DNA of 64,000 nt, taken from the NCBI RefSeq assembly GCF_051622035.1, contig NC_135362.1:24079001-24143000 (forward strand), written 5' to 3'. Position numbers and translations under genes: made by a program. Of the stretch, positions 30,564-46,958 are shown piece by piece (the first letter of the stretch is position 1; each line of letters starts with the position of its first letter). Source of the stretch: Arctopsyche grandis (lineage: Eukaryota; Arthropoda; Insecta; Trichoptera; Hydropsychidae). The notes under the pieces were generated by a model. That model had not been told where the DNA came from, ran no database searches, and was given only the letters and a program-made list of their open reading frames with translations.

Positions 30564-32665
30564 TTTTTTTTGTTTGTTTTTTGTACGCTGTTTAACTTTT
30601 CACTTTTGTCCAAACAGGACAAACAGGAATCTGCAACATACAATAAAACAAATTAATTTAAAACGATTCAACTTGAAATTCAACACAATATCGGTTTGGG
30701 TCGATAGAATATTATGTAAATGTATGCGATAAAACGTGCACATTAAGATAAAGTCAGGGCTTTTCAATCTTTTAAATAATACTTCGCTTCGGCAACCCTA
30801 TTTTTGATGTTCTAATTGAGTGTTGACAAATAAAGTGTGTACATAATTGCAGTATAAATTTCAGCAGATTATTTTTTTTTTTGTCTCGTCACTTATCTAA
30901 TTAGACTTACCTTGGTGTGTTTCACAATTGTATAAAATTATTTTTGTGTAATTTTCCTTCCATTATAAACTCATTATGCATTTAATTATGAAACAAGACA
31001 AGCTTTTTTTTAAACTCAAATTTAAATCCAAAGTTTCGTTGTTGCAATAAAATGAATTACAAGTACATATAAAACTTAGGAAAAAAGTGGACTTTGCACT
31101 TGTAAGTATTTAAATATTTCTTGCGCAATTTTATAAATAAATAAGGAAAATTTCATGACTTATGTACATACATATTACAAATAAATTAAGAAAATTTGAG
31201 AAAAAACAAAATTCCGCAGTCATAATATCGACTTAACTAAAATTTAATTTATTTCAATTTTATTGTCTTGCAAATACATATTGCCTCGATTCGAATTTAA
31301 TGGTCGTCAGTAAATTAATTTTCATGTAAAATTGATTATTATATTTATGTGTTATTACGCTTTCAATTTGCTACATAATAGACTCTGAAATTCAGATTAA
31401 ATGGACACTTCCTGCAAATTAGGCCATTATTACAATATACCCAGTATAAAAAAATAAATAATTATAGGATCTAATAGTAATACGAAATATCGAATAAAGA
31501 CTCCAACAGTATTATATTGTCGGATTATACGCATTCAAATATTTTGAATGGTATCAAAATGTTATCACAATTTGACAAATTGAATGTGCTGTAGTTCCAA
31601 AATGAGTAAAAACATGTTTTTTACCTTATTTTATTTGGAATAATTACATACAAGGAAACATCTCACAAAAAATATATTTGTATTTTGTATAATATATGGA
31701 AGTATTTGGAGACATCAAATATCAAGAATTCAAAAAAAAAATAACCCCATTAAAACATGACGTATATATTTTATACAGTAAATATTGATTTTGAAATGAC
31801 TGATTTTTAACAACTGGTGATTATATGAGGAATATTTCGTGTAGTATTTTTTTCTCAAACATTTATTTTGTTTTCCGATATATTTGAGGATCAGGTTATT
31901 TCTGCACATCGGCAGTTAAAAATGTTTGCATATATATTTGCGCATAAAATTATCTGAAAAAAATCAACTTTTTTTAGCTTTTACTCGCTTGAGCAACGCT
32001 GGGCAATTTAGCTAGTTTCGATATACTTATTAAACAAAATCATTCATGAGAGAAAATTTAAAATAAATGAATCAAGAAGTTAATAACAAAAATTTTATTC
32101 AAATTACGTAATCGAATGAAAAAGCAAAACATTAAAAAACAAATGAAAGTATTTACGAGCAATAATTTATGTTCGCTATGAGGAACAATTATTTCACGAG
32201 AACAAAAGTGTTTACATCACTTCAAAAAGTGACGATAAAATAATAAAATCGCGACGCGGCAACACCGGTCAATGAATCGAACCAATTTATTCAGCGATTG
32301 TTCGCCCGGTGATGGATGTCAATTTATATTTAATACGATAATTTAAAGCAATTGTAGAGACGACGTCGATGGTATCTGACGAGGAATATAATCGAAACGC
32401 TGAATGCAGTTGTATAGGAATCGTTTAATATAACTCACACGTTGCGATCCCAGGGAATGGGACGATCGAGTTCAGTGACGAAAGTGGTGGAAACATGCAA
32501 AGTGGAACGCGGAAAGAGAGCGCTCTGCTCAGCACGACTGTCATCTGTCACAGACCGATCCAAACAGCTGAAAATACGTCATCGTAACTACGCTTGGCCT
32601 CGACACGTCAAACTATTGCCATTGCAACTTGTGACTTATCAATAAAGGGCGGATAGGGACAAAAC
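30564..32665. other. Upstream region of the riboflavin transporter
   Basis: AT-rich with no further gene. The stretch 32430-32600 is GC-richer and carries a strong donor on the minus strand (CGT|GTGAGT). It is a reasonable place for the promoter and first non-coding exon of the transporter (inference). Confidence 0.45.
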
Positions 32666-32934
32666 GGGTCTACCTTACGGGCCCGAATGTGAAACGCCCG
32701 AAAACGCAAATATCGGAAGGCAAAGATCGTATTCTGCGCGCGTACATTAATGAGGGAGGAAAAGCCTGTTCCTCTTGTTCCTGTTGTATCCTGCTCGCGC
32801 AAATTAAGTGAGTATGTACCGTTTACCATGCACCCTTTTTTTATCTTTCGACTTAAGATCTTTCGATTTTCGATCTTTGCCTTCCGATATTTGCGTTTTC
32901 GGGCGTTTGACATTCAGGCCCGTGAGGTAGACCC
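32666..32934. mobile_element. MITE of the GGGTCTACC family, 269 bp, 9-bp target duplication
   Basis: Long inverted arms start GGGTCTACCTTACGGGCC and end GGCCCGTGAGGTAGACCC; the arms also share CGTTTTCGGGCGTTT and its complement. It is flanked by the exact duplication GGACAAAAC (32657-32665, 32935-32943). It is the intact reference for the split copy at 2692-3104. Confidence 0.92.
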
Positions 32935-33332
32935 GGACAAAACATACTCGCAAAATATAAATAAATGATCTTACCTTCTTTATTTTGATAATGTAAATAA
33001 ATAATCTTGGTTGATAATGTAAATAAATGAGAAATCGTGTGTGAAAGATTCGAAAAACAAAGGATGTCAGGCTCAATTGACTGACGAAGCTAGACTGATT
33101 TATAGATTTGATGAATGTATTGTATTTGTGTATTAAAAGTATATATGTACCTATAAAAGCCGTTTTGCACGTAGTCGGATAACAAACCATTGATGTTATC
33201 TCAAACTTCTACTTTTCATCCTTTTACTATATATTTTATATAATTATATCTTAATTTACGAAATGTTGGCGACACCCATCACATCGCGTCAAATTTTCGC
33301 ATGCGCCCTTTGGGGGTTTGGCGCCTGGGTGT

Positions 33333-33685
33333 TCTGTACCAGAGATATGTAATAAGAATAGAGGGGCCCATACAAATAAATTTTACGTGATACGTCTCTA
33401 TAAATACGCTACATCGCACGGAATACAATCGGATCAATTTACTTATAAAAATGTATCCCATGTTGTTTATTGTGTGTTTTTGAATGTATTGTGCAATTTT
33501 TACCGATGCTTACCCATCTTGCGAGTAATATAAACAAACAGAGAAGTTTCTATCGGACATACGTCGAGCACCAAGCGTCAAATGCGACTGATGCTAAAAT
33601 TATTTAGATCTGTCCGTGGATAGAATGTCACTTGTCAACAATATAACACCTAAAGCCACTTCTACTTATATTAAATTTCTCTGTT
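33333..33685 (+). repeat. Dispersed repeat of about 350 bp, empty-site copy
   Basis: It matches 51790-52079 plus 52747-52805 almost base for base (for example AATACAATCGGATCAATTTA and CACCAAGCGTCAAAT). It has an intact GGATAGAATGTCAC where the other copy holds a LINE. The nature of the unit is unknown: no terminal repeats and no conserved long frame. Confidence 0.75.
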
Positions 33686-34535
33686 TTGCACCGTCAAATT
33701 ATCCTTTAGAGCGGTCCTGGTTTTTCATGACTTCCTCCCACCCATTCAAACATCAATCGTGCATTAAAACCACTCCGTCGTTTCACACTGTCGCTCCGCA
33801 TAGAATAATATGATAAAAGTAAAAACAGTTACTGGTGACTACTTGGTAAAGTATTCCATTCCGATGAGGGTGGTTGGCATGATGCCTTGCTGCAAAACTT
33901 TCAATAAAATAGCCATAGGAACGTTTGAAATCCAAATGTGATTCATCGACGATCATTACAGCTTTGCATTGTGACGTTATGGTATGGAATTGCGTCAGGA
34001 GATGTGATTAGATCTCGTTTATTCGAAGATACCGATAATGAATAATGTTAAATTATTATATGAATTGATTTTGGAAATGTTAAGATTTAAGCACTACAGA
34101 CCTTTCACTGTGGGGTCGTCTCAAAGGGGTAATTTTGGTAAAATAGTATAGACATTATTTTAAAATTATAAGATATATGAGGTAACTCATTGCTTCATTA
34201 TTTGACAATCAGATGCGCTGGGGCTCAATTAGGACTTGTTTAAAGATGGAACCAGACCAGATAATTTTGTTGACTTGCTACTACTATTCTTGGGATTGTG
34301 AAGTAAAAAAAAAATAGTCGCCATTTGCCCCACCGATTTATTATTTCTGCATTATGTTCTTTTAACGTGGATAGAAAAAATAAATTGTTATACATATAAA
34401 AAAAACAACAATTAAAATCTTTTCAATGTATTTATTGAGCGTCATATTGATTGATATAAAATTACAATTAGTTTTTTAAAATTATTTACAAATTATTATA
34501 TTATCACATTTTTTTAGACTTGAATTATAAAATAT
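33686..34535. other. Intergenic region
   Basis: AT-rich with no recognised gene or element. Confidence 0.5.
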
Positions 34536-38014
<3,479 letters not shown>

Positions 38015-39783
38015 GACTTATGTGTTTTTATAAAAAAAGTTGTATGTAAGTATATACTGTGTCAAAATATAAATTAAATAATTTAGAATAAACTCTAGAT
38101 TATCAGTCACTACTCGAACAAATATGAAATTATAATAAACGACCGAAACCGAGTGTTATATTTGACACAATAAATTTAAACTCAATTAACATGCGTCGAA
38201 ATGTTCAAGTGATTTATTATTTACAATATTTATTAAAATCTATTTTGCTGCATTGAATTAATGACAATTGCATACATACGAATTTTAAATTATTTAAATT
38301 TTTGTTTTGGGAGTGTAAATAAGGTAAAATAATATAACTTTTTTAAGAATATCTGACAATGATTTTTTGTCATCATGGCATCAATTACATTTTATGTACA
38401 GGTCTGTAACTAAGAGTTGGCGCGTTCTCGTACTCACAAAGCGCGCGAAAGGGACGGAGCGTCTTTTTATTACATATTACAAGCCTCTTCTACATATACC
38501 TACCTTCGCTCGTTCGTCTGACAACTTTTGGATTTGATATCCTACATTCTTTTGATCGTTTTGAAACTTTGCCATTTTGTGCGGTTTGGTCATTATTGAA
38601 TGCAGTGTGACAGTATACTATATACCTATTCACCGACACAACACGAGCGCTGATAATGAAAGCTGTTTAATTACACACATTAAATAATTTATTTAATTGA
38701 CACCAAATTTTTTTTTTGCTGTGGATGGCTTAAAAGTTACTAGGTGTAAACTAATGGAGAAAATGTAGGTAGAAAATTTTAATTAAATTTAAAATATACG
38801 ATAAATAATATATAATATTATATATAACTTTTTGGCTTGAGTCGGAGTCGGAGTTGAAGTCGAAGTCGTGAAAAATTCGCGGGACTCCGACTCAAATTTC
38901 ACATTTAAATCATTTATATTTTTTACATAAAAATGTGTATTACTGTAAGAATGTTGAATTACTAATAGAGTGATTCACCAATACCCAAGATACGGAGATC
39001 TGAGAGAGCGTTTCTACCTTTTTCTCATGTTTAGGTCGAAATGAAGAGAGGCCTGATATTTTAAAAACTCATTACGCTTAATACGTACATTTTATTGGTT
39101 TCATGTATTTATCTATTTATAAATAAAAAATTCGAAATATTTAAAGTGAAAAAGTTTAATAAAAAAATAATGATGTACATACAATAGCTCACTATACATA
39201 CATATGTGTAGCACTCTGCACTAGTACTCATTAGTGATATTCAAAAATTAACCAAATGGTATATGTATATAGACATTAAAAAATATTCACATTTATAAAA
39301 TTGGAATTAGAGTCGTGTTTTTTTAACGACTTCATAACTCTGATAAAATAAACCTTTATTCAAAATATTATCAATTAATATTAATAATAAGACAATTTTT
39401 TTTATTGTGGAACGAATTGCTTTAATTAATCTGAAGTATTATTTATTGTTTGAAATTTCATTAAAAATTCATATTGAATAATAATTTTTCAATTAAAATT
39501 ATTTACTTAAAATAATAAGTAAAAGTGAATGAAGTATGTCCACAATTTGTGGTGTAATTTTTCTAAAATTCTAAATTTACAATGATTTATAAAACTTTAT
39601 AAATGGTGCTATTTTGAATAATTTAAATGTTTCTTCAACAATTTTATGTAAGTTTAAGTGCAGAATTGCACGACGCGATAAGACAACTTTAGATAATTTT
39701 AGTTCTGAAACACTTTGTATTAAATTTTTCAATCCATATGTACTCAAAACAGGCAAATTCAACTCACCCCTATAGGCTTAGGT
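38015..39783. other. Intergenic region between the SIAH-like paralogs
   Basis: No gene. It holds an inverted, longer relative (about 38400-38655) of the AGGTCTGTTAC MITE at 11825, with about 130 bp more in its middle. A GAGTCGGAGTCGGAGTTGAAG hexamer-like repeat at 38838-38868 has its start inverted at 38880 (GGACTCCGACTCAA). The remainder is AT-rich. Confidence 0.55.
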
Positions 39784-39886
39784 CAGTGGCGTGCGGTGAA
39801 ATTATATCTGCTTTTGTCTCACTACTCGCGCACACGTAAGTAAGGCTGTGCGACAAAAACAGGGAGAATTTCACGGCACGTCATCG
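39784..39886. mobile_element. Short hAT MITE, 103 bp
   Basis: The ends CAGTGGCGTGCGGTGAAATT and AATTTCACGGCACGTCATCG are inverted. Flanks GCTTAGGT and GCTTAAGT agree at 7 of 8. A longer relative is at 61235. Confidence 0.75.
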
Positions 39887-39979
39887 GCTTAAGTTAAGAA
39901 TTATAATATAACAATCTCAAATATTTGAAATCATATAATATTTTTTCATTACAAATTGGGGGAGTTTTATTGTCATTAT

Positions 39980-42900
39980 TTAATAAGCAACCGTAGTTCT
40001 TTCAATTCTTTCCCTCATGTAAAATTTAAAAGTGAAATCTCCATTAGCGTTTAGATAGCTCCTCATGACTTGTAACGGAATTACAGCACACTGTCCAGAA
40101 CCGATGGCCTCGTCTGCGCTAGCTCTGTAAGGCAGGCAACTATTGAGGAAAGTGATCTTCCTGCGAAGGTTGGACGAGTTGTAAATGACGATCTCGTAGT
40201 TCCAATCTTCGGCTTTCTCCTCGCTGCCAACGTACTGTATGGCCCAACCGACAATTTTGGAGACCACGTCAATTTTAATGTGGTACAAGAAGTACAGGTT
40301 GCTGTAGATAAACAGCTGCATGTTGCGGTCATTCAAATTGAGGTTCAAATTTTTAAAAGTGACCTGCGAGCCAGGGGTCAGCACTATGTTGCTCGGGTGG
40401 TTCCTTTCGAAGTGGTCCAAAAGAACTGATATGTTACCTGGAATGTGATGTTTAAGCAGATCACGAATTGTGCATTTGAATATAATAACTAAAGCCCAGA
40501 CCCAGAGGGTGCCGCGTATTGTTCAAATGTAAATGCATTGTTAAAGGTTTGTCGAACCTTTTTTACAAAGGATTTACAACAATGGAACAATGAGCGGCAC
40601 CTTGGCTATCCTACCTCTAATAATAATACTGTTCGACAAATGATGACTTTTTTTTGGTTCAGAGACGAGATATGACTTTTCTTATAGATCTATGCCCAGT
40701 GAACACGAATCTGGTAATAAAAAATGTTGATTGGCTCGAAATTCGGAGATATACATATGTGTTTCTTAAATCGCACGATTTTTCTATATCTTGGTGTTGT
40801 TCGGTCGATGTCTCAAAATCTGTCCATTTCCTGTTCAAAATGAATATTGGAATCTATAGTTGGGCATTTTATCTTTCATTTGTAGTGCTTTTCAGATTTC
40901 AAATCTCTTTAAGTAGTCGTCCAGTTCAAATCAAAAGTCAAAAGTACGTATTTACACTTAGGATTTTTTCCCACTGTTAATACTATTTTATATTGAGTAT
41001 TTTCTATTGAAACACGTTTATTGGGATGGTGTTCTGCCCACAATTTTTTTTTGTTTTCGTTTAAAAGGGTCAAATGGAAGTGTGCTGAATTTTAAATCGG
41101 TAAAATTGCGAGGAAATGGACAAATTTTGAGACATCGTCCGAACAACATCAAGATATAGAAAAATCGCGTGATTTGAAAAAACACATATATCTCCGAATC
41201 TCGAGCCAATCAACATTTTTATTACCAGATTCGTGTTTACTGGGCATAGATCTATAAGAAAAGTCATATCTCGTCTCTGAACCATTTTTCGTGTCGAACA
41301 GTGTACTTAGACTTCGGCTAATGCCAGTTGCTTTTAACACAAAAAGAGTCAGTTTTTTTAGAAAAAACATGCTTTTTTCCTCTCTTGCTTTGAACACTAA
41401 TGGAACGGTCAATTGCTATTTGCAAAAGCAACTACGACTAGCCGCCCTTTAATAATAATAAATATACAGGCCCGTCCCAAGGGGATCGGCCGCCCACGTA
41501 CAAAAATGTTTTAGAACCCCCCGTCTCCATTCTTAAATAGCATTTTCTCCTATAACATCTTATTGAAATGATTTCAAGCAAAATTAATTATAAATAAAAA
41601 TTGAAAGCATAAATAAAATTATAATAAATTATTATTAAAATACCTTTCCACGAACAGCCCATAGAATACTTTTGCATGGGACAGATATACTGTTGGTATT
41701 GGCAATATCCCACATGCTTCGAAATTTTTTCTCGCGAAGTAACCAACTCACAACCGTAGCTCTTGTTTAAACATGGTACTACAGTCTGAAAAAAATGAAA
41801 CTCTCTTAAAACATCAAATTTAAGCAGTTGAAATGTGAAATTCAAGAATAGTTACCGTTGCTGAAATCTTCTCCAACGCGAAATTCCGTTGAGAGGAAAA
41901 TGGAGCATTACACAGTGGACAATTGATATTGGTTCTGGTACATTTGCAAGTGTTGCAAATATTGTGTCCAGTGGTGCACATGTAGATGGGCAACTGCATT
42001 ACTTCATAGCACACAGGACATTTGAGCATTTCGTAAACTTCATTAGAAAACTTGGGTAAATTTTGTCTGAAATCGTTAATAACATGTATTCATTTGAGAA
42101 CATTATGGTTTAAATCTTTTAGTAGATACGTAATCGGTATCTGGATTTTTGTTAATGAGATACAAGCACAACAAACCTGTCACCAGCAAACAATACTATT
42201 TGTAATGCCAGTGAGACTTTCTGGCTAGCAAATGTGATGAGGAGGCCTGATATCTGCTATTTTAACCGCTGAACAATAATTTGTAGGTAAAGCTTAAAGT
42301 ATTTTAATTTCCCAACTTGGTTGTTAATGAATCAGTTTAAAATACAGTGATTCCCTATATATCTTAATTTAAAATCTATAAAATCTAGCATGGTGGCAAC
42401 TACTTTACTTTCTTCCCGCCCGTCATATTAAATAGTCGTGTTTCCAACAATACCGTAATTTCAATCCAACCATCCCCCAGAGTCTTTAGGCCTTAATTTA
42501 GCAGTTTTATCTCTTTATGACTTTGTATGCAGTTTGATAATATTATAATTGTTCCATATCGAAATACCAAATACCAATATTAGATAACTTAAATTTTAAT
42601 GAAATGTGTTTAAGATATACATACATACATAATTATAATGTCCATAAAGGTGGGGTGAAAATATGTAGTTTACTACAAAGGATAGCCACAAAGCCACAAA
42701 GCTATTTTTTAAAGGTAAATAATGTCACCCAGATGAGATCAGCAAGTTATCGAACATATTTTTATAATTTTCCTTAGCATATTCAAAGTTTCACTCGAAT
42801 GTTATCTTTTGACTATTAGATAATTTTAGGTTGGCGAACATACACTTTTTACAAACCTCTTCTTAGTTCAGAAACGATTTTTCCTTCTAAAAGACCCTCA

Positions 42901-44749
42901 GAAAAAAATCGTATGACGCCGAATGATAGTTATGGGCCATAACTATCATTCGGCGTCATAACTTATGGCACTCGGAAATAAAGATGCAACTAAACCGAAA
43001 AGAATACGCTGACGATTTAGTGTTTTTCACTAGATATATACATATGTACATACATACATAAAAATCGCCAGACAAATTGAACGACAGATTAACGGACGGC
43101 TGCTTTAAATGCAATTCTCATCTTCTCGAATAATAATAATTGCATCTGTGCACATCGAAAGGTTACTCGTCATCTGATGTGCAATCTATCATGCGAGAAA
43201 ACGAGAATTATGTTTAAAGCTGCCGTTCTGTTAATCTGGCGATTTTAGAGCGGATGCACCAAACCCAAAATTTATATATTTTCTTTACATTTTGATATTT
43301 AACAAATACACAGGATATTAAATTGAAATGATCGAAATCATTAAAAGGTTCATATTAATCCCTAGACAAATTTATACCAGTTTCTATTACGAGGAATACA
43401 AATGATTTAATGACTAGTCTTCGGCGTTGGTTGGGTGCTTGACAAATAACAATAGACCGCTCAATTTACATACAAATCAAGAGAGCAAATTATCCGGATA
43501 ACAAACACAAATTTACAATTTTTCTGCTTTGAAATGCATACCATAATTAATAAAAAAAAGTTTTTTAAAAACATATCTCTTCTATAATTTGTATATAAAA
43601 TTATTATTTTGAATAAAAACAATAATTTTATTTTACTACCGCCATCTATGTTTAAAACTAATAAACAAACGATGGATAAACGTCAACGACTATCTCGCCG
43701 GGCAGATATCAAACGCGTCTTACACGATATTTTTGCACCATCGTAATGGTGGAGGATCCATTTACTTATATTGATGACCAAAATGAGCAATATGGCAAAG
43801 TATGAAATCGATCGGATAAGAGGCAAACTTTTTCCTGAATTGTAATCGTAAGTGAAACGTAAAGGAGGTATGTAAAAAAGCATGGTTAACAATAACGAAC
43901 CATTTTTGGAACACATAGAGATGAACGGCACGGCACGCGGTCTTGGCTTCAAGAGAGGACGTTCCCAGTTCATTGTTAATTCGTACGATCTTTATTTTTC
44001 GGTTAATTCATACGATCTTTCTTATTATTTCGACATGTTTCTCCTACATTTCTTCCAATATGGGATTTGGCGCTACCGATCACTGTCAAGCTTATATCAA
44101 TACAAGAACAAAATATCACCGAAAATCAAAATATCACATGAATATGTACAAGACGTGCTGAATCTAAAAAAACCATGTGTCACGTGCCTTTCTGTCTGAC
44201 TGATTTCTTCCTTAATCACAAATGCTTTAGATGAGGGGGGGGGGAGATGCTACAAATTTCCGGGGCCCTGTCCGAAATGGTAAGCCACTTGAGAGAATTC
44301 ATTGTCCAGCGGTGACAAATTCATCGACAAAATTCATAAAAACAGCTATTTTTAATTTTTATACAAAATTCGAGTATTTACTAAGAACACAATATTTATT
44401 TTTATTTTTAATAATTTTTTTGTTACTAAATTAAATTTTTCCCTGAGCTCAAACTTTCTCTCGGTGATTTATAACAGCCATGTGCGTCATCAAACACATA
44501 TTGAGCTGTTTCTTTTACAAATTAATCAATGCAGATAAACGAAAAAAAACTCTCTTTCTTATCGCACTTGCATTCGTCTTAATGTATGTACTCGGTGATG
44601 TTCATGTTTATCGCTAAAATATTTGCAACTCGATCATTTCAAATATGTACATACCTGTTTTGTGAGGTCGAAGGGTGCTGATGCTGAAAATTTGGCCAGT
44701 TTGGCCTCCTTGCAATCTGGTTTTTTGACGAGATTGGATTGCTGGCCAT
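39980..44749 (-). CDS. SIAH-like RING E3 ubiquitin ligase, paralog 2
   Basis: Four exons: 44749-44655, 42066-41856, 41785-41644, 40437-39980; 301 aa; intron phases 2, 0, 1, the same as paralog 1. Exon 3 has the same length (142 nt). The RING is CPVCYEVM...MCTTGHNICNTCKC...CPLCNAPF; the SIAH-type zinc region is CLNKSYGCELV...HVGYCQYQQYICPM; the C-terminal beta-rich part is YHIKIDVVSKIVGWAIQYVG. Exon 1 is taken from the frame that gives phase 2 and the start MASNPISSKNQIARRPNW; another longer frame on the same strand there fails to join. Intron 1 (2.6 kb) and intron 3 (1.2 kb) hold MITEs, a foldback element and a perfect palindrome. Exon 1 is the least certain part. Confidence 0.8.
40495..40605. 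mobile_element. Short hairpin element in SIAH-like intron
   Basis: Imperfect inverted repeat: CCCAGAGGGTGCCGCGTATTG...CAATGAGCGGCACCTTGG around TGTAAATGC/ATTTACAAC, with a central AAAGGTTTGTCGAACCTTT. A diverged relative lies at 51671-51790. Confidence 0.6.
40627..41305. mobile_element. Large foldback element, about 200-bp arms
   Basis: The arm 40627-40845 (TACTGTTCGACA...GGTTCAGAGACG...) is found inverted at 41097-41305 (...CTCTGAACC...TGTCGAACAGTGTA). Shared internal words include TCTTATAGATCTATGCCCAG and AACACGAATCTGG. TA is present at both outer ends, so a Tc1/mariner-type duplication is possible. No transposase. It lies in intron 3 of SIAH-like paralog 2. Confidence 0.7.
42912..42960. 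repeat. Perfect palindrome, 24-bp arms, 1-nt centre
   Basis: TATGACGCCGAATGATAGTT-ATGG, G, then the exact reverse complement. It is in intron 1 of SIAH-like paralog 2. No target duplication or relatives were recognised. Confidence 0.9.
43061..43266. mobile_element. Internally deleted copy of the 26923 foldback MITE
   Basis: Left arm from AAAATCGCCAGACAAATTG (outer end missing), short centre, and full right arm ending GAGCGGATGCACCAAACCC. It lies in the SIAH-like intron. Confidence 0.8.
43267..44654. other. Rest of intron 1 of SIAH-like paralog 2
   Basis: No exon recognised. Short direct repeats (TTCGTACGATCTTT / TTCATACGATCTTT) lie near 43980-44020, and a G-run at 44235 borders a transposon-like scrap. 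Confidence 0.5.
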
Positions 44750-45351
44750 TTTGATAGGTCTGTTCGAATTTAATGTTGGATTTATAGCGATGATATGTGC
44801 AAGCAACGACGCTTCCCATCGAATTGTCGACGGCGACTGTTGTAAACGGATCACTGGTTGCGATTCGTCATCGAAAACGATAAGTTTCTGCAATTCAATA
44901 CACATATTAAATTTGTGCGCTTGAAAGCAAAACTATTGACTAGTCGAATTAAAATGCTTATAATACATAAATGACAATTGATACTATCAGTTAGTATGTA
45001 GTGAACAGCACCATCGAGGGTACAATAGTCACTCATTAATGTCACAAAAGTCACAAATATTTTGAGTCAAAGTTAAGGTGACCATTTTTTCAAATTCAAA
45101 ATCAGGAAATTTTTCCAAAAAATATTTCTTCTAAAAACGTTACGAACATTAGAGAATCATGGACGCATTTAATACATTTACTTGAATTCTCTTAAAACAT
45201 TTAGATTACCTAAACACAATCTGCTTTAGGTCATCGACATTAGAGCGTTTTTAATTAATATTATGTATTGAATGTATTATGAGCATTTATAAGAATTGTA
45301 AATAGGTTTTTGAGTTTTTTTTCCTATTATGCTGTACATTAACATTAGAAT
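44750..45351. other. Upstream region of SIAH-like paralog 2
   Basis: No gene recognised. It presumably holds the promoter; nothing distinctive is visible. Near 45080 there is a decayed repeat-like A/T-rich stretch. Confidence 0.5.
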
Positions 45352-45356
45352 AATAT

Positions 45357-46393
45357 TGTGGCGGCTCGCTATACGACATGGTCGAGTTTGGTCACCTTCC
45401 TGCGAGTGGGGACCAACTCGGCTGTGTTCAGAGTAGCAACCACTCTGCCTTCAGCTGTAATAAATAAAGCACGCGCATCAACATGCCAGTCGTCTCATTC
45501 GTTCATCCCCCATAACTGGTGACCCCGATATCGAGCCACGCAGCCTCGATTAATTCAGCATGCCGCTCATCCCAGCCTCGCTGAGCCAGACGGGAAAGCT
45601 ACCCACTGCCATCGACACAGCACGCTGCGCTGGTGACAATAACCGAGCAGACAATGGCTACCAACCTACCGACTAGAGTCCAGCCACAACGTCAATGACA
45701 GGTGCTTAATAAAATGAGGGAGCGAGTAGACGGCGATCTTGACAGCTGGAGGCAGAGTCATGCACTATCCAGTACACATAGAACGGCCATCCAGCACCAC
45801 AACATTCATCACACGACACACACCACCTCAGCACCATCATCATCATCAAGGCCCCGTCCGTCCCCACGAGCGTCGTTACGCCGAGACGGGCGGCAGTTGC
45901 CTCACCTCCACGAGCCACAACGACCCAAGGTCCAGCTCGGAGTACCATCATCAACCATATCGATGCCCCTGCCACCCCCGCCGCCCCACCAACCGACAGC
46001 CAAACGAGGCTCGGACGAGCGGCGCCAGCGCAGCATCACATCGCCACGACCACCGGACGACCCACCGTCCTGCTCGCGACGTCACCGCCCTCGAATGTAC
46101 CGACCATCCAGGGCGGTACACCAACACAACGGATGACCCCCGTCAACAAATTTTTCTCTCCCCACTTAATATATATATATATATTTCTCTTTCTCTGATT
46201 ATATCATTGTATATATTATATCGCTGATGCTGAGGGGGGAGTGATGTTGCGGCTCGCTATATGAAATGGTTGAGTTTGGTCACCTTCTTGCGAGTGGGGA
46301 CCAACTCGGCTGTGTTCAACCACTCTGCCTTAAGCAGTCATAAATAAAGCACGTGCATCAACATGCCAGTCGTCTCATTCATTCATCCTCCAT
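45357..46393 (+). mobile_element. Short LTR-retrotransposon fossil, about 1 kb, non-coding
   Basis: Two direct terminal repeats of about 150 bp (45357-45513 and 46245-46393) start TGTGGCGGCTCGC / TGTTGCGGCTCGC and differ at several places. Just after the first is TGGTGACCCCGA, a likely primer-binding site; just before the second is the purine tract GAGGGGGGAGTGA. Flanks AATAAT-AT and AATAT fit a 5-bp duplication AATAT. The interior (about 730 bp) encodes no retroviral protein; its open frames are compositional. It looks like a miniature (TRIM-like) element, perhaps of Ty3/Gypsy origin. It is older than the BEL/Pao element because its repeats have diverged. Confidence 0.75.
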
Positions 46394-46398
46394 AATAT

Positions 46399-46958
46399 AA
46401 TACTATGATTACTAACCAAATAAAATAAAATTGTAAAATAGAAAATGATCAGTAGATCAGTAGCTATTAAAATAGATATAAGATGTATTGTGAACATAAT
46501 TTCGTAATAATAAAAAGCATTTAAAAATCAAAAAAATTCTACACAAGACTGGCTAAATTTATATTTAGTAATTAGCAAATATTTAATAATGTTTCAACTA
46601 TCAATTGCATTTTATCACTGGACAACATACTGTTCGTCAAATAAAGAAGTCGTTTAGTAAGTGCTTTAATTCTTGATAAACAGAGACAATATTCGACTTA
46701 TTAGACAGACATCATTTTCGCTAATGACTTTGAATATTTCAATCCATATACATATTATATAGATAAAAATGAGTTCTATTCGATGAAAAAAATTACTAGT
46801 TTTATTGCACAACTTACTAGGCCATATGGTGATTGGATAAATGTACTCAAGTACCTTTACTAAGATACATGTACCATTTTTGTTCTTCTTGAGGGCCTTT
46901 TAAAATTGGTATTTTTTGAAACTGCGCCATTATTCAGTACATTCTTCCGGGAACCAGG
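46399..46958. other. Spacer between the two LTR elements
   Basis: AT-rich; nothing recognised. Confidence 0.5.

Noticed and set aside
43683-44199. Overlapping 96- and 105-codon frames on both strands
   Set aside because: Inside the long intron of SIAH-like paralog 2; no domain, splice or start support.
45702-46227. Histidine- and proline-rich frames of 144 and 162 codons
   Set aside because: Overlapping frames within the interior of the short LTR element, without conserved domains; compositional.
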